Both the position numbers and the translations under genes were made by a program. A DNA stretch of 62,000 bases. Source: Symbiodinium natans (taxonomy: Eukaryota; Sar; Dinophyceae; Suessiales; Symbiodiniaceae). Numbering within the stretch: position 1 is the stretch's first letter; every line of letters begins with the position of its first letter. The notes below the pieces were generated by a model that saw nothing but the letters and a program-made list of their open reading frames with translations, was not told where the DNA came from and ran no database searches. Of this stretch, positions 22,803-33,859 are shown piece by piece. The stretch lies in contig CAJNDS010000006.1 in the NCBI GenBank assembly GCA_905221605.1, positions 17,501 to 79,500 of the forward strand, read 5' to 3'.

Positions 22803-22990
22803 ATCCGCCGACCCCAGCGGTAGCAGGGCGGCGTCAGTGAAGACCCCCCACCGCCCTCACCGCCCTCACCCGCTCTCACAGCATGCTGCTCATGACACCT
22901 TGAATTGGAGTGTTTTTGCATTGTTTGGCTTCAGTGCATGCCCAAACCCCACCACCCATCGCCCTCACCCATGACGCCTTGAATTGGACC
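22803..22990. repeat. Dispersed repeat, copy A (homologous to 44803-44975)
   Basis: atccgccgaccccagc, then ggcggcgtcagtgaagaccc, accgccctcacc and cagtgcatgcccaa occur in this order here and at 44.8 kb, with different spacers. The start gccgaccccag also forms part of the inverted-repeat arms at 23808 and 23952. Confidence 0.8.
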
Positions 22991-23790
22991 TTTGACCCCC
23001 CCCCACCCCATCCATTCAGGTGGTTTAAAGGGTCCAGTGCATGCCCGACCACCCCCTGACCAATCTCTAGTGTTTTAAGCATTCCAGTCCATGCCCGCCC
23101 TGACCGCCCTCACCGCTCTCACCGCTCTCATCACTCCCCCTCCCTATGCCCCCCAGTCCACCCCTCCCTGACACCAACCCTTTGCCCTCAACCCCCCACC
23201 CTCGACTCTGAAACCCCACCCCCCCCCACCCCCCCCATCCCTTCCCTCCTAGGCCCCTACCCCCTACTCCGCCCTGACAAATCTCTAGTTTGAGGGATTC
23301 CAATCCAAGCCCGCCCTAACCGCCTCCCCGCTCTCATCACTCCCCTGCCTTCCGCCCCCAACTCCACCAACCCTCAACCGTCACCTCCCCTGTCCACCCG
23401 CCGCGCTCCACCCTGCCTTCCGCCCCAACCCTCTCACCAGAGCTGGTCAAATGAGTCAGGCCCCCCTTTCCGCCAGCCGCCCCCACCCTCTCCCACTCCC
23501 ACTCCCTAACCCTCCCACCAACCCTCCCCAGCCCTCATCATTACCCCCTCCCACCATCGTGCACCATCCGACCGCCCCCCGCTCTCACCGCTCTCATCGC
23601 TTCTTCATCTCTATGCCCCCCAGTCCACCCCTGCCTTCCGCCCCCAACTCCCTAATCCGACACCAACCCTCTACCGTCACCCCCCACACCCCCCACCCCC
23701 GCCGCCCCCCTTTCCACCCCCACCCACCCCCACCCCCCCCGCCCCCGCCCCCCCCGCCTGCCCGCGCTCCACCCTGCCTTCCGCCCCAAT
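22991..23790. repeat. C-rich low-complexity tract
   Basis: Dominated by ccgccctcaccgctctcatc-like, caccccc and cccaccctcc motifs. Open frames are Pro/His- or Gly-rich artefacts of the repeat. Confidence 0.85.
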
Positions 23791-23807
23791 GCGACTGTCT
23801 TGGGTCT

Positions 23808-23970
23808 GGGGTCGGCGGCACTGGCGGTAGCCATTAAATCGGGCAGCGCGAGGTCCCCAAAGGACCGAGCAAATGCGGACCTTTTAGCCCGGGTCGTCCC
23901 GGGAATAGCCTTGCTGGCCTCTGGCCTTCTGCGAAGCAGAATTAGGCCGGACGCCAGTGCCGCCGACCCC
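23808..23970. repeat. Hairpin-rich inverted-repeat element (163 bp)
   Basis: Perfect 19-bp arms ggggtcggcggcactggcg (23808-23826) and its reverse complement (23952-23970) enclose 125 bp with further self-complementary units: ggtcc/ggacc (23852-23866), cccggg-tcgt-cccggg (23888-23903) and ttctgc-gaa-gcagaa (23927-23941), the last enclosed by ggcc pairs. As RNA or single-stranded DNA it could fold into a closing stem with several branch hairpins. It resembles the double-hairpin elements described from some organelle genomes, including dinoflagellate plastid minicircles. Confidence 0.75.
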
Positions 23971-24039
23971 CGCGTGCCGCCGGTGAACGGTTTTTTTTTC
24001 GTGGTTTTTTGCGTCGCCACGGAGGCCCCCAGAGGGCGC

Positions 24040-24135
24040 GCATCATGAGCATCAGCGGGTCCAGCCCGGGACCCCCAGGCGCGCATCAGGAGCATCAGCG
24101 GCTCCCGGGGCGGGACCCCGGGGGCGCATCAGGAG
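24040..24135. repeat. GCGCATCAGGAGCATCAGCGG short repeats
   Basis: gcgcatca(t/g)gagcatcagcgg and gcgcatcaggagcat occur three times, separated by cccggga/gggacccc palindromic spacers. Confidence 0.7.
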
Positions 24136-24195
24136 CATGACGCCCCCCAAAGGGCGGGCATAAGCGATGTGTCTAAGGTCGGGGCTAGGAAAAAG

Positions 24196-24356
24196 GGAGT
24201 TTAGGGGCCTTATAAAGTGCTTAGAAACGTTAAGGGAGTCTAGGAGCCTCAAACGCTTAGAGATTTGAAGGGAGTTTAGGGGCCTGAAAATGCTTAGAAA
24301 CTTAACGCTTAGAGATTTTAAGGGAGTTTAGGGGCCTCAAAATGGTTAGAAACTGC
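24196..24356. repeat. 36-52 bp tandem repeat, four units
   Basis: Units begin gggagtttaggggcct at about 24197, 24233, 24270 and 24322 and continue with aaaatgcttagaaac; the third carries an extra acgcttagagatttt segment. Confidence 0.8.
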
Positions 24357-24739
24357 TCGCCCCGCGCTTCTGCCTGCGCTGCCCGCCCATGGGCGCAGCC
24401 CCTTAAAATAAATAGGGCCTTTACTTTTCATATTTTAGGGGCCTTTCCTCGCGGTCTTGTTTCCTTCACTTGGAGGTGATACAAGCCGTTTAGTACCTTG
24501 CCTGTAGAGTTCATTCATGAGTGCTGGAACTATAACTCTTGTATCTCCTTCTTAGCTAGTACATCTTGGCCGTTCTCCTTTCCCTGGCGGTTATATGATA
24601 ATCTTCACGCTTCTCCTTGGCGGTCACTTGCAACCCGGGAGAAATTCTAAAGGGCCAATTTTAATATTCGCCTCGGCTTCCTGCCGAGAAGCGTCTGGAA
24701 CAAGCAGACCCGGATCGGGCCTCCCCCTAACCCAACCCT

Positions 24740-24982
24740 TCACGCCACCCCCCCCCCCCCCCCCCCACCCTGTGGGACCCCCCCCAATCCCTTGGAGGAG
24801 CTGCAAACCGATGCCGTGGAGGGTCCCGCTTGTCGGTGGCTCCTACAGGGGAGTGCCTCAAAAACCTCCCTTCCCCCCCCACCCCCCCCCACCCCCCCCA
24901 CACCCCCCCCCCCCACCCCCCCCCCACCCCCCCCCCCCACCCCCCCACCCCCCCCCCCCGACCCCCCCCCCCCACCCGCTCT
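24740..24982. repeat. Poly-C / CCCCCCA tract
   Basis: Long C runs broken by single A or CA. The lengths of such runs are prone to sequencing error, so exact coordinates are uncertain. Confidence 0.9.
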
Positions 24983-25247
24983 GCCCTTCCTCCCTTTTTT
25001 TGCGAAACCCTCTTTCCTCCTTTCCTGTCCTGGGGCCGGCCCGGCTGCCGAGGCGGCGCGCGCAAGCGTTTACAATTAAAATGTAAACTCGTGCACGGTT
25101 TTATCATTAAAACTAGGGGCCCTTTACCACCTAATATAATAAGTACACGCAAATAATACTCATCACGTGCTTACTTCGTGCACTTGTATTAATATATGCA
25201 CGTAATTATAATATTATTCACACCGCAACCAACACCCCCGGCACAAT

Positions 25248-25269
25248 CAAGTGTGAGTGCTCTCAAGTA
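25248..25269. repeat. Right copy of 22-bp direct repeat
   Basis: Matches 21960-21981 with one mismatch. Removing one copy and the 3.27 kb between would restore a continuous sequence of ordinary composition. Confidence 0.85.
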
Positions 25270-26355
25270 GCTCAGAGAACCAGGCATGAAAGCTGGCCGC
25301 GCGCAAGCTGCAACGGGGCCAGGCAGCTGGTATTGGGGGCACTGTACAGGGTACACGGTCCGAAAAGGTTTTGCATCAAGATGTCTTAATTCACGTGATG
25401 CCTCCAAAGAAATTCCCCCATACCGTGCGTACACACACACACACACACGACGTGCACGTTGTGGCCTACTCTGGAATGCCACGCGAGAGGCTCGTGCGGG
25501 TGGGCTTAGCCCCTTCATGCAACTAAGTCTTCTGAGTGCATACTCGGCTGGAACGTGCCAATGGGATCAAAGATCCAACCTTCTAGAATCCGGGCAAGGG
25601 GAAAGGGTGACCCGTCGGCCAAGGGCAATGGCAAGGATCAGAGTGCGGGAGGAAGGGGGATTGGGGGCCGGAAGAACGTGACCGTGGCCACTTCTATTGG
25701 ATACAATCACAAGAGCAGGTGCCAGCAGTCACGGTCTACAACAACGTCTGAAGTAGAATCGCGTAGCATTCAAAGGCAAGAAAAGGCAGCACAACATTAA
25801 CATTAGCAACTTGTTCGCTATGGCAGAGCTGCCTCCAGCTTTACCACCTCGAACGGGTCCAATGCCGCAGCCTCTGGGCCACACTGCTCCAGCTCCTCCA
25901 AGCTGTCAGAGTGTCAGGCTGTGCCAGGTGCTTCCACAATCTGCTACAGTGGCGCTTTTAACGATTAACAGCTAAGTAGGACACATTCCGAGTAAGAGAC
26001 ACTCCCCTGAGTAGGAGACACCCATACATCCAGTTAATCAAAGAAAGAGTGGGGGTGTTGTCTCTGTTCTTCGGGTGGCTAACAGTATCTCTCTGCGAGC
26101 AGCCGCTGAAATGACAGACTCCTCGCATCGTATCCCCTTCGAAATCTTTTCGAAAGGTGAGAAAGGTAACATCGATTGCCTGCTCATGAAGCCAAAGTCC
26201 TTGTTTCGACCAAGATTGGTTCAAGGCTTGGCTCACTCACTTGGCCCATCCGATCAAGCGCACAACTGTAGACCAGCAACAAAAGCACACGAAACCAGGA
26301 GGGTAGTCGTAGAGCAAACGAGCCAAGACGCCAAGATTGCCACTTGCCGGGGCCA
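25270..26355. other. Intergenic/intronic, nothing recognised
   Basis: A short (AC)n run lies at 25430-25448. No coding signal is recognised. If the ARMT1-like halves form one gene, this is intronic. Confidence 0.45.
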
Positions 26356-26660
26356 TAAATACCAATAGAAAGCCAATAGAAAACCAACCAATAGAAAACC
26401 ATTAGAAAACCAATAAAAACCAATGAAAAAATAGAAAAATATAGCAAACCAATGGACAACCAATAAAAACCAATACAAAACCAATGAAAACCACCAAAAA
26501 CCAATAGAAAACCAATACAAACCAATGGAAAACCAATAAAAACCAACAGAAAACCAACAAACACCATTAGACAACCAATAAAAACCATTAGAAAACCAAT
26601 GAAAAACCAATAGCAAACCAATAAAACACCAATAGAAAACCAATAGAAACCAGTAGAAAA
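26356..26660. repeat. CCAATAGAAAA minisatellite
   Basis: About 25 irregular units of accaatagaaa / accaataaaa / accattagaaa. It begins about 55 bp past the ABC transporter stop codon, in the downstream direction of that gene. Frames through it read as Phe/Tyr/Trp/Ile-rich pseudo-membrane peptides and are artefacts. Confidence 0.93.
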
Positions 26661-26713
26661 AAGCGCCTTTCTTTTGCATTTCTCGCAACTTGCCGCAGCG
26701 ACTCCTGTTGATC

Positions 26714-28619
26714 CTACTGGTAACCTTTGGCCTGCAAGTTGAAGAGTCGCGCGTAAGTGCCTCCCAGCTCCAAGAGGTCTTCATGACTGCCACACTCCTC
26801 GATCACGCCCTGATTCAACACTGCAATGGTGTCAGCCATCCTAACTGTCGAAAATCGATGGCTGATGAGCAGGGCACTCTGATCGGCTGAAAGCGATGCC
26901 AGGCGCTCAAAGATCGCAGCTTCTGCTTCGGCGTCCATCGCTGCTGTCGGCTCATCAAGGATGAGTAGATCAGCCTTCTCTCGCATGAGTGCTCGGCTCA
27001 AGGCCACTTTCTGCCATTGCCCGCCACTGAGCTCACGGCCACGCATGAATAAATTGCCGAGTTGCGTCTGATATTGTTGTGGCCACTCCTCGATGAAAGG
27101 CGCTGCCATCCCACGGTCCGCCGCACGGGCAATGCGGGGCTCCTCGTTGATTGCATCGATGTCCCCCACACCTGGGTTTGATGATTATGAGGTTTGCAGT
27201 GGTTCACACGTGGGCTTTTCCAGGGCTTGGATTTAGGGGCTCTTAGTTGTAGGTCAGGAGGGAAATACGGAGCAGGAAAGACCAGCACTGATCAAGCTTC
27301 TCACAGGCTTGTACCAACCAAGCAAGGGCACCGACGTTTGCTCCAACCGTGAGTTCATAGCGGATGAAGTCTTGAAAGATTGCACCGATCCTTTTCTTCA
27401 ATGCATCTGGAGCCCACTCCGCCAAGTCCAGCCCGTCAAGCAAGATCCTGCCCTTGCTCGGTTGGTACAAGCCTGTAAGAAGCTTGATCAGCGTGGTTTT
27501 TCCTGCTCCATTGCTCCCAACAAGAGCAAAGCGGGTTCCAGGTGGGATGTGACACGTGACCCCCTTAATGGTATCTTCCGTAGAACCGGGGTATCGAAAC
27601 CAAACATCCTCAAAGCGGATACCATCTCCAGGATTTGTGCCGGTCTCCTGTGTACCTCCACTTTTTTTGACCTTGTAGTCCAAGAACTCATAGAGGTTGG
27701 ACAAATACAAATTGTCCGCATACATGCCTCCTATGGCTCGCAGAATGGCCGAGAAAGCCTGTTGGCCCTCCTTGAAGATCAACAAATACATGGTCATGTC
27801 TCCAAGGCTGATGCTTTGCCTAACTGCTGCAACAGCAACCCATGCAAAGGCCATGTACAAGCCCGCCGTGCTGATCAGCTCAAGCACAAAGCCAAAGCAG
27901 CCCTGGCGAAGAGCGAGGGAAGAAGTATCCCGGAAGAAGCCGTCGAAAATCTCCCGGTAGCGTTTCAAGAGCCATGGGCCGAGTCCAAAGAGCTTCACTT
28001 CCTTTGCCGGCGTATCCATGGCCATGACTCGCTCCAAGTATATCTGCTCTCTGAATCCAGCAGTTTGCCGGCGTGCCAGCTGAAAAGCATCACCAGCAAA
28101 CTTCACCCCCGCAATGAATGGAGGTACGGCCGTCACAAGCAGCACGGCCACAGCGGCAGGAGAGAATCGCAGTAGTAACGTGCCGTACCCGACCAGCGCC
28201 AAGCTGTTGCGGATAAGACTCAAAGACTGCTGTGCCAAAGACAATGGGCGACGGCTCGCCTCTCTGCGAGCCCGCGTAAGCTTGTCATAGAGCGCAGAGT
28301 CTTCAAAATCCGTCAGCTGAAGCTCCAGTGCTTTCTCCAGTATCATGACATTAACACGGTTTCCCAAAAGAGTGCCCAGAAAAGACTCCGCCACTTCCTG
28401 AGCTCGCCGAGTTGCAGCCAAGGACACCACCAACAGCGCCTCCACCGAGAGCCAGAACAACACGCTGGAAGAGCTGCCCGAAGGGATGTTTGCCACCACG
28501 GCGTCGATGACGCGCTTCGTTGTGGCAGCCCGCAGCCCCGGCAAGGCTCCCATGATCAGGGTCAGGAAGGCTAAGCCAAAGGTCAAGGGACCTAAGCTCC
28601 AAGAAAACATACAAGCCAA
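26714..28619 (-). CDS. Bacterial-type ABC exporter half-transporter (fused TMD-NBD)
   Basis: Exon 1 (to 27332) encodes the membrane domain and the first half of the nucleotide-binding domain: A-loop FRYPG, Walker A GSNGAGKTT and Q-loop IFQDF. Exon 2 (27171-26714) supplies the signature LSGGQ, Walker B LLILDEP, D-loop and H-loop ISHRFSTV, and ends naturally at LFNLQAKGYQ. A 160-bp GT-AG intron (27331-27172) joins them in frame to read LTVGANVGVGDID. All catalytic motifs are intact. The N-terminal start is uncertain: a ttag|G acceptor at 28593-28592 suggests an earlier exon not found here; an ATG at 28610 is the alternative. The sequence resembles bacterial COG1132 exporters more than typical eukaryotic ABCB proteins, so bacterial ancestry is inferred. 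The substrate is unknown. It sits between the two halves of the ARMT1-like gene on the same strand. Confidence 0.9.
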
Positions 28620-29774
28620 GTAAAGTCATAAAGATGTAACCGTAATCAAGATGTAAAGGGGAGAAACGAGTCTAAGAATTTGACTCGCAAGCACGCTGCG
28701 CCTGGACATCTTAGACGTGCCTGCGTTTGAAAGTTGGAGCCTCAGAGCCTGTGTTTGCACGGATGCGTCGGACTAGATGTCAGCCTACTTGTATGTTTGG
28801 AGATGTTTCCAAAGATTCGATCGGCTCGTTCTCCCCACCCACTCTCTTCCAGCCTTGCCTGCCATCGAGTCAGGGAGGCGCAGACTTTAGGGTCAGGCCG
28901 AGGCGGTCGACACGCAGTGTTGAAAAATTACTGGTGGCATCAAAGTTGAGAGACTCTGCGAGAGGGCCTCGTCGGGGTTTCGGAAGAGTGTACTGATGGA
29001 TTTAGGATGTGGAGCCACACGCTGCTTGCAGCCGGTGTGAAAGAGCATTACTCAAGACTCAAAACACTAATTGCTCAGCAGATTTGTCTTAAAGTATGCG
29101 AGTGCAAACTCCACTCGAGCCTTCATTCGCTTGCATGATGCATTCAAAATCAAGGTCAAGAGACGACTGGTCAGCCAAACCAGCTGAAGAGCACGCTTCG
29201 TACAGGAGAACAAGCCGAAGATGCGTGCACCTATGCTTGCTTTGGGCTGCTTGACTGGCATTGATGCAGCCATTGCTGGGTTCCACCTTGTCACGGAAGG
29301 TCGCTGCTTTTGCCGAGCCCTGTAACGCCATGCTGCCCAACCAGCAAAAGAAATCAGATTCAGATCAGACCTTGGAGGCCAATGGGGACACAAACTCGAT
29401 GGCCTGAAGGTCTTCGCCGCCTCTAAATGCAGCTCATTCCCTCTAAGATCTCTAAGCGGAGTCGCAAGCCTTGGTTCCATGCCGCGGGAATGCTGCGGAA
29501 CAGTCTGCCGCCTGCTATAGAGCCAGTCTGCTTTGCCACTTTGATGTTGCCTGTTTTTTTGAGGCTCATGGCCAGGTGTCGCGTGGTGTGGTGTGTGCAC
29601 TGTCGTTCGATGACTCGGCTTTGCTGCTGTGTTCTTAAAGCTCTCGAGCCTTGCATGGCAAAGAGATAAGGACAAGAAGGCCTAGAATTTGCAGCCTGCA
29701 AGCTCATCTTATGGATCGAAAGAGTGCGCGAGAGTATATATATATATATATATATATTTAGCGATGCCAGGTTG
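28620..29774. other. No gene recognised; (TA)n run
   Basis: A (TA)n microsatellite lies at 29735-29757. A missing 5' exon of the ABC transporter, or a small ARMT1-like exon, could lie here but none is convincing. Confidence 0.45.
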
Positions 29775-30424
29775 TCACACCCAACTAGCGAGGGGTGGGG
29801 GGAGGAGCAGCTCAGGATACTGAAAGATACTGAAAGAGCGTGCGGAATCCTCCAGCAGGCGCTTGTACATGTAATTCTCCACCAGCCACCATGGTGCTGT
29901 GTGCCATCCCTCTCCACGTTCGATAAAAGCTTCAAGATGCTGATTCCACGCGTTCGCTCCGACCCGCGGGCTGTCACTTGTCAGGAGCCGTAGCTGAGCC
30001 CCTTGTCTCATGTCATCCTGCAGTGCTTCGATGTTCTTTTCAAGTTCGGCCGATTTCACAGCAGGCGGCAGGCTCGCGAGGACTGACTGCAAGATCTTGG
30101 GCATTCGCTGTGTGATGGTGTCAAGAGTGAAAACATCTTCTGGTGGAGCATCAGGTTTGCGGCCTCAATGAGCAAGCTACTTTTCCAGCTACTTTTCCGT
30201 GGCCGGGCTTTTCTTCCGTGCTCTACATAAATTGACATCTCGAAAATCTCAAAGCTTCCTAAAGGCACTTGGCGACCATCCGTGGCGCGAAGTGGCTCGG
30301 GCAATTTCCCGGAAAGCGGCTGCTGCCAGGCGCGGATGGCAACAAATCTTGCGCCCGGCAAGCGGCGCTTCGAGAACTGACGAAGCAATGCCAAGCCCAC
30401 GGCACTGCCACACGCCAGCTTCAT
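29775..30424 (-). CDS. ARMT1-like: ARMT1/DUF89-family protein, N-terminal half
   Basis: Exon A, from the ATG at 30424, reads an Arg-rich, acid-poor leader (MKLACGSAVGLALLRQFSKR) and then LPEPLRATDGRQVPLGSFEI, matching the family start (PPL...GSF). Exon B, in another frame, contains DTITQRMPKILQSVLASLPP, a helical stretch, NAWNQHLEAF and GWHTAPWWLVENYMYKRL, equivalent to the W-PWLxxExYxYRR region of ARMT1. It runs to possible GTATCT/GTATCC donors near 29825. The A/B splice sites are not settled. Together with 20913-21890 this covers nearly all of an ARMT1-type protein; a short piece (the DxFxxxK region) is missing. The leader could be an organellar targeting sequence. Confidence 0.75.
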
Positions 30425-32923
30425 TCCGCTGTGGAAGCCTCAGCACTCAGCACTGCTCAGAGCTGAAGCCGAAATCTACCAAGCTCCGCAAAGGAGAGCT
30501 AGCAGCTTCTGAGCTCCGGACGGGGTCTCACAGGCGCCGGCCGTTGAATCGTTTTGGATGCTGAAATCGCCCTCCCTGGACTGGCCATTGCATGGCATGG
30601 TAGTTGCATGTTTGGCGCAAGTCGCGGCAGCTTGGGGCAATGTGTGTGGCGTGCGCGCTTGCAGACTGTCATTGACTGCAGGTCTAAATTGCGCCAGCTG
30701 CCTTCACTGTGATGCAACAATGTGTTTGACGTCGCGGGTCCATGCGGCAGGTTTTTGCCAGGCTAGTGGCGGCTTGCTTGGATCGGCAGGTCGCAATTGT
30801 ATACTGAAAGTCTCCATGTGGCACATGAACTGTTGAACTACGGATGCGATTTCCCTGCCCTGTTCCCGGTGTGCTGGCTCGGTCTCAATTCAATAACCGC
30901 TAGGCATCGGGAATGTCGCCTTTTTTCCAAATGGATCGCAGCAAATTCATCGGAATTTCCCGCCTCGCGCAGGACCAGAATACTTCAAGCTCCGCATAGC
31001 TCCGCATAGCTTCACATGGCCAGCTTTGAAGGATGCTGTAGTCACTATAGTCGGCTGCGATATCTTACAAACCAATTTCAGCTCAAGCCTCGAACTGCGG
31101 CCATGAGGAGCACAAGATGTGCCAAATCAAAACTCTGTGATGGGAGCGTTCCAGTGGTTGTGGCATTATCAGTCACTTCCGAGCCTCTTGGCTGGGTCAC
31201 CTTTAGATCCTTCTGGCAGCCTTTCCGGAAGATTCGCATCTAAGACTGACTCACGTGTCTTGCCCGGTACGGTTTCTAAGCCTGTCACCCATATCCCGAA
31301 ATGTAGAAAATGAACATCATTGCCTCGACATCCGGAGTCCCGCAGAGACCTCCCCAGCATTGCCACCCGGTGCCACCCTCGATGCCCCAAGTATTTGATT
31401 TCACCTGCTCAAACATGTGCGAACACATGCAAAAACAGGGAGGATGTTGAACTAGTTTGAAAAGCTCTCTCTCTCTCTCACGGGTGGAATGGCGCTGCTC
31501 AAAGTCGGAAGCCGCGTGATACAATTTAACAACAAGGAAACCGATTCGGAAATCCTACTCAAAAAGCCCGCCGCACAGAGGCAGGACTTGCACTGTAGCA
31601 GCACCAGCTCCTGCAAAGCTTGATGTCTCTGAGGATTCGTTTAGTTACGTATGTTATAGTGAGCTGAGACATGTGCTGGAATAAGGTCTCCGCACTGGCC
31701 AGGCGAGGGTAACGTAAAGCACGGCTAGAGGCAGTACTCAGGTTATTCTAGGTAGTTTGCGCTTGCTTGCGCTGTGCTGACAGGATGCAAGTCCCGCGAT
31801 AGCCAGTGACAGCCATCAATCAACCTATGAGTCTGGGCCACCCAACGGGCCCAACGCGTGCCTCAACCAAGCCCGGTCTTCTGTCTCAGAAGAAGGTGCA
31901 CGGTTCTGTCATAAACAATTGCGCTTCACAGATGTTCAGGTGCGTCAAATGCCCTTGATGGCATCACGCACAAATAAGGGTTCGCCCAGCTCACCCGTGG
32001 TTTGAGCATGGACCTGTGCGAGTGGCCAACGAGACTCTCTTGCCAGATAAAAAGTACCGACAGAGGAGATATCAGGAGTATGTCTGTCCTCGCAGCAAGG
32101 CATTCCATTAGCACATAATATGGGATCACGCAGGTGGGGTTGCCACATCAATACATGTGCCTGCCAAGTTTGAAAAGCAGCCAGCGGCTCGAGCTGCGAG
32201 GTTGTTTGATCCTGAATTGCCAAGCCATGCGTTGCATGTGCCATGCAGTCATGTTCGAACTGCAGCAAAACGCACAACGCACCTTGGCCACCATAGACGG
32301 CGTAGTCTTCAAAGCTTCCTACAGGTCAATCAACCTTCTGGGAGGAAGCTCTTTGACTGCTGCATGCATTGCCTCCACCACCGCCCGTGGCCGAGGCTAG
32401 CCTCACCCAAGCATGAGGAAACCAGTCTTTACATCGTTAGTCTCACTCAACTTGAGATGAGAGGTAAGCAGCAAGCCTTTCATACATTGCAGCATTCAGG
32501 GTTCCGCCGGATCCTGCATTGTTGCTGAAACAGGGACCTCAGTCAAACGCAGCTGCAGTGAGGGCAGTGCTGTGATGTGGAAGACAAAATGCACGCTCTT
32601 TCCCGGCTGATGGGAAAGTGTTGTGCAAAATGGTGCAAATGCAGGCAGCCATGCAAGTCACGTGCCTGGCATGTTGTTGTCGCCTCCACCCTGCATGAAA
32701 GATCCGGCCATCGAGCCTTCGGGCCAAAGACATTTGCGAAACATCGCGCCAAGTGGAGCGTCGCTACGAGTACTATACAAGTTACTATAAGTTGTGCACG
32801 ACTTCATTTTTCAAGTGGTAGGAAAGCAGCCCGGGCCTGCGCCACCGGCTGGAAACCTGCGGACGTGTTTTCGTATATTTCATTCTCATTGTATTGCCAC
32901 AACACGTGGACACACTCCGCGAC
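30425..32923. other. Intergenic, nothing recognised
   Basis: Short open frames on both strands show no domain. An 11-bp duplication (agctccgcata) lies at about 30990-31012. Confidence 0.45.
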
Positions 32924-33292
32924 TCACCGACGCGGCCTGTCACCAGAGCTTGGATTGGGGTTCGCAACTCCACTGGGCGCAACTCCGCTGAGATTTGCGA
33001 CGTTCATCAGCTGAGCAAAGCAAGCGCTGTTGCGTTGGGGATCCTGACCTGGGTCAAAAGGCTCGGACTTGTGTTGACCCAGAAGGGCCAGTGCAATGGT
33101 TTGCAATGTTAGGCTCTGACCTGGGAAAGCTGCCATGGCCGCCTTCCCTTGCAGGTTGCCCTGCAACTCAAGACTGCTTGCATAATCTTGCATACGTTTG
33201 CTTTGCGGATTCTTCTTCCAAAGCTCGAGCCTCCCAGTTCGGGCCACATGGACCAACGCCACCGCATGGCCCAGTGCTGCAGCCACCTGCAC
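32924..33292 (-). CDS. Hypothetical exon
   Basis: A 122-codon open stretch with balanced composition (ELWKKNPQSKRMQDYASSLE, later FPGQSLTLQTIALALLGQHK) and no low complexity. It lies on the main coding strand, downstream of the cold-shock genes. No family is recognised, and a chance frame is possible. Confidence 0.22.
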   Translation of the reverse strand: MQVAAALGHAVALVHVARTGRLELWKKNPQSKRMQDYASSLELQGNLQGKAAMAAFPGQSLTLQTIALALLGQHKSEPFDPGQDPQRNSACFAQLMNVANLSGVAPSGVANPNPSSGDRPRR

Positions 33293-33859
33293 TGCCTTCG
33301 ATCTGCTTCATGGTCGGACCACTTCTGCAAAGAAGAAGGTACATGAGACATCGCGTGACAGCAAACACGGCCCAAATTATGAAAAGACGCAGAGATACCG
33401 GGAGGCATTGGAGTCACAAAGCATGGAGCATGCTTGGGACTGTTTCGGCCAAGACACAGGGTGTCGTGGGGCTGGCAGCGCTTAGGCCACTAAAGGCCGC
33501 CCCACGGCACATTGTCATGCCTCCGCAACGAACCGGTGCATGTGGCCAGCCATACGCTATCATAACTATAAGTGCAAAAGGGATAAACAGATAAACATGA
33601 TAAAACTGGGTGCGCAGAGCCAGCTGAGCAACTCCGCATAAACATACAGCGGGTGGCTTCATTACAGCATTGCAGTGCCGCGAGCCAACACAATCAAGCG
33701 TATTGATCTTCCTAACATCGGGGGCAGAAGACCGTGTTAGAGCTGCAAAAATGCCACCAAAACACTTGAGGCATCGAAGTCTTCCTGCATGCGGAGATAT
33801 GTGGAGGGATGCGGAGTTTCTACAGTGGAAACCGGAGCACAGCTGCGACTTCCGAATTT

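Larger units (their letters stand above)
21982..25247. mobile_element. 3.3-kb compositionally foreign insert, no recognised protein
   Basis: The segment between the two 22-bp repeats differs sharply from its surroundings. It starts AT-rich (about 21982-22800), passes into C-rich sequence (22850-23790), a hairpin-rich inverted-repeat element (23808-23970), GC-rich short repeats (24030-24360) and a second C-rich run (24740-24980), and ends AT-rich (25075-25240). No transposase, reverse transcriptase or other protein is recognisable in any frame, and no terminal inverted repeats are seen. The direct repeats may be a target-site duplication, so the segment could be a non-autonomous element or a captured organellar or plasmid-like fragment. 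Confidence 0.55.

Noticed and set aside
23451-25156. Pro-rich and Gly-rich frames
   Set aside because: Poly-C tracts with an open frame in every register.
26184-26793. Minus-strand frames reading as aromatic membrane proteins (GFYWFSIGF-like)
   Set aside because: Direct translation of the CCAATAGAAAA minisatellite; no unique sequence supports a gene.
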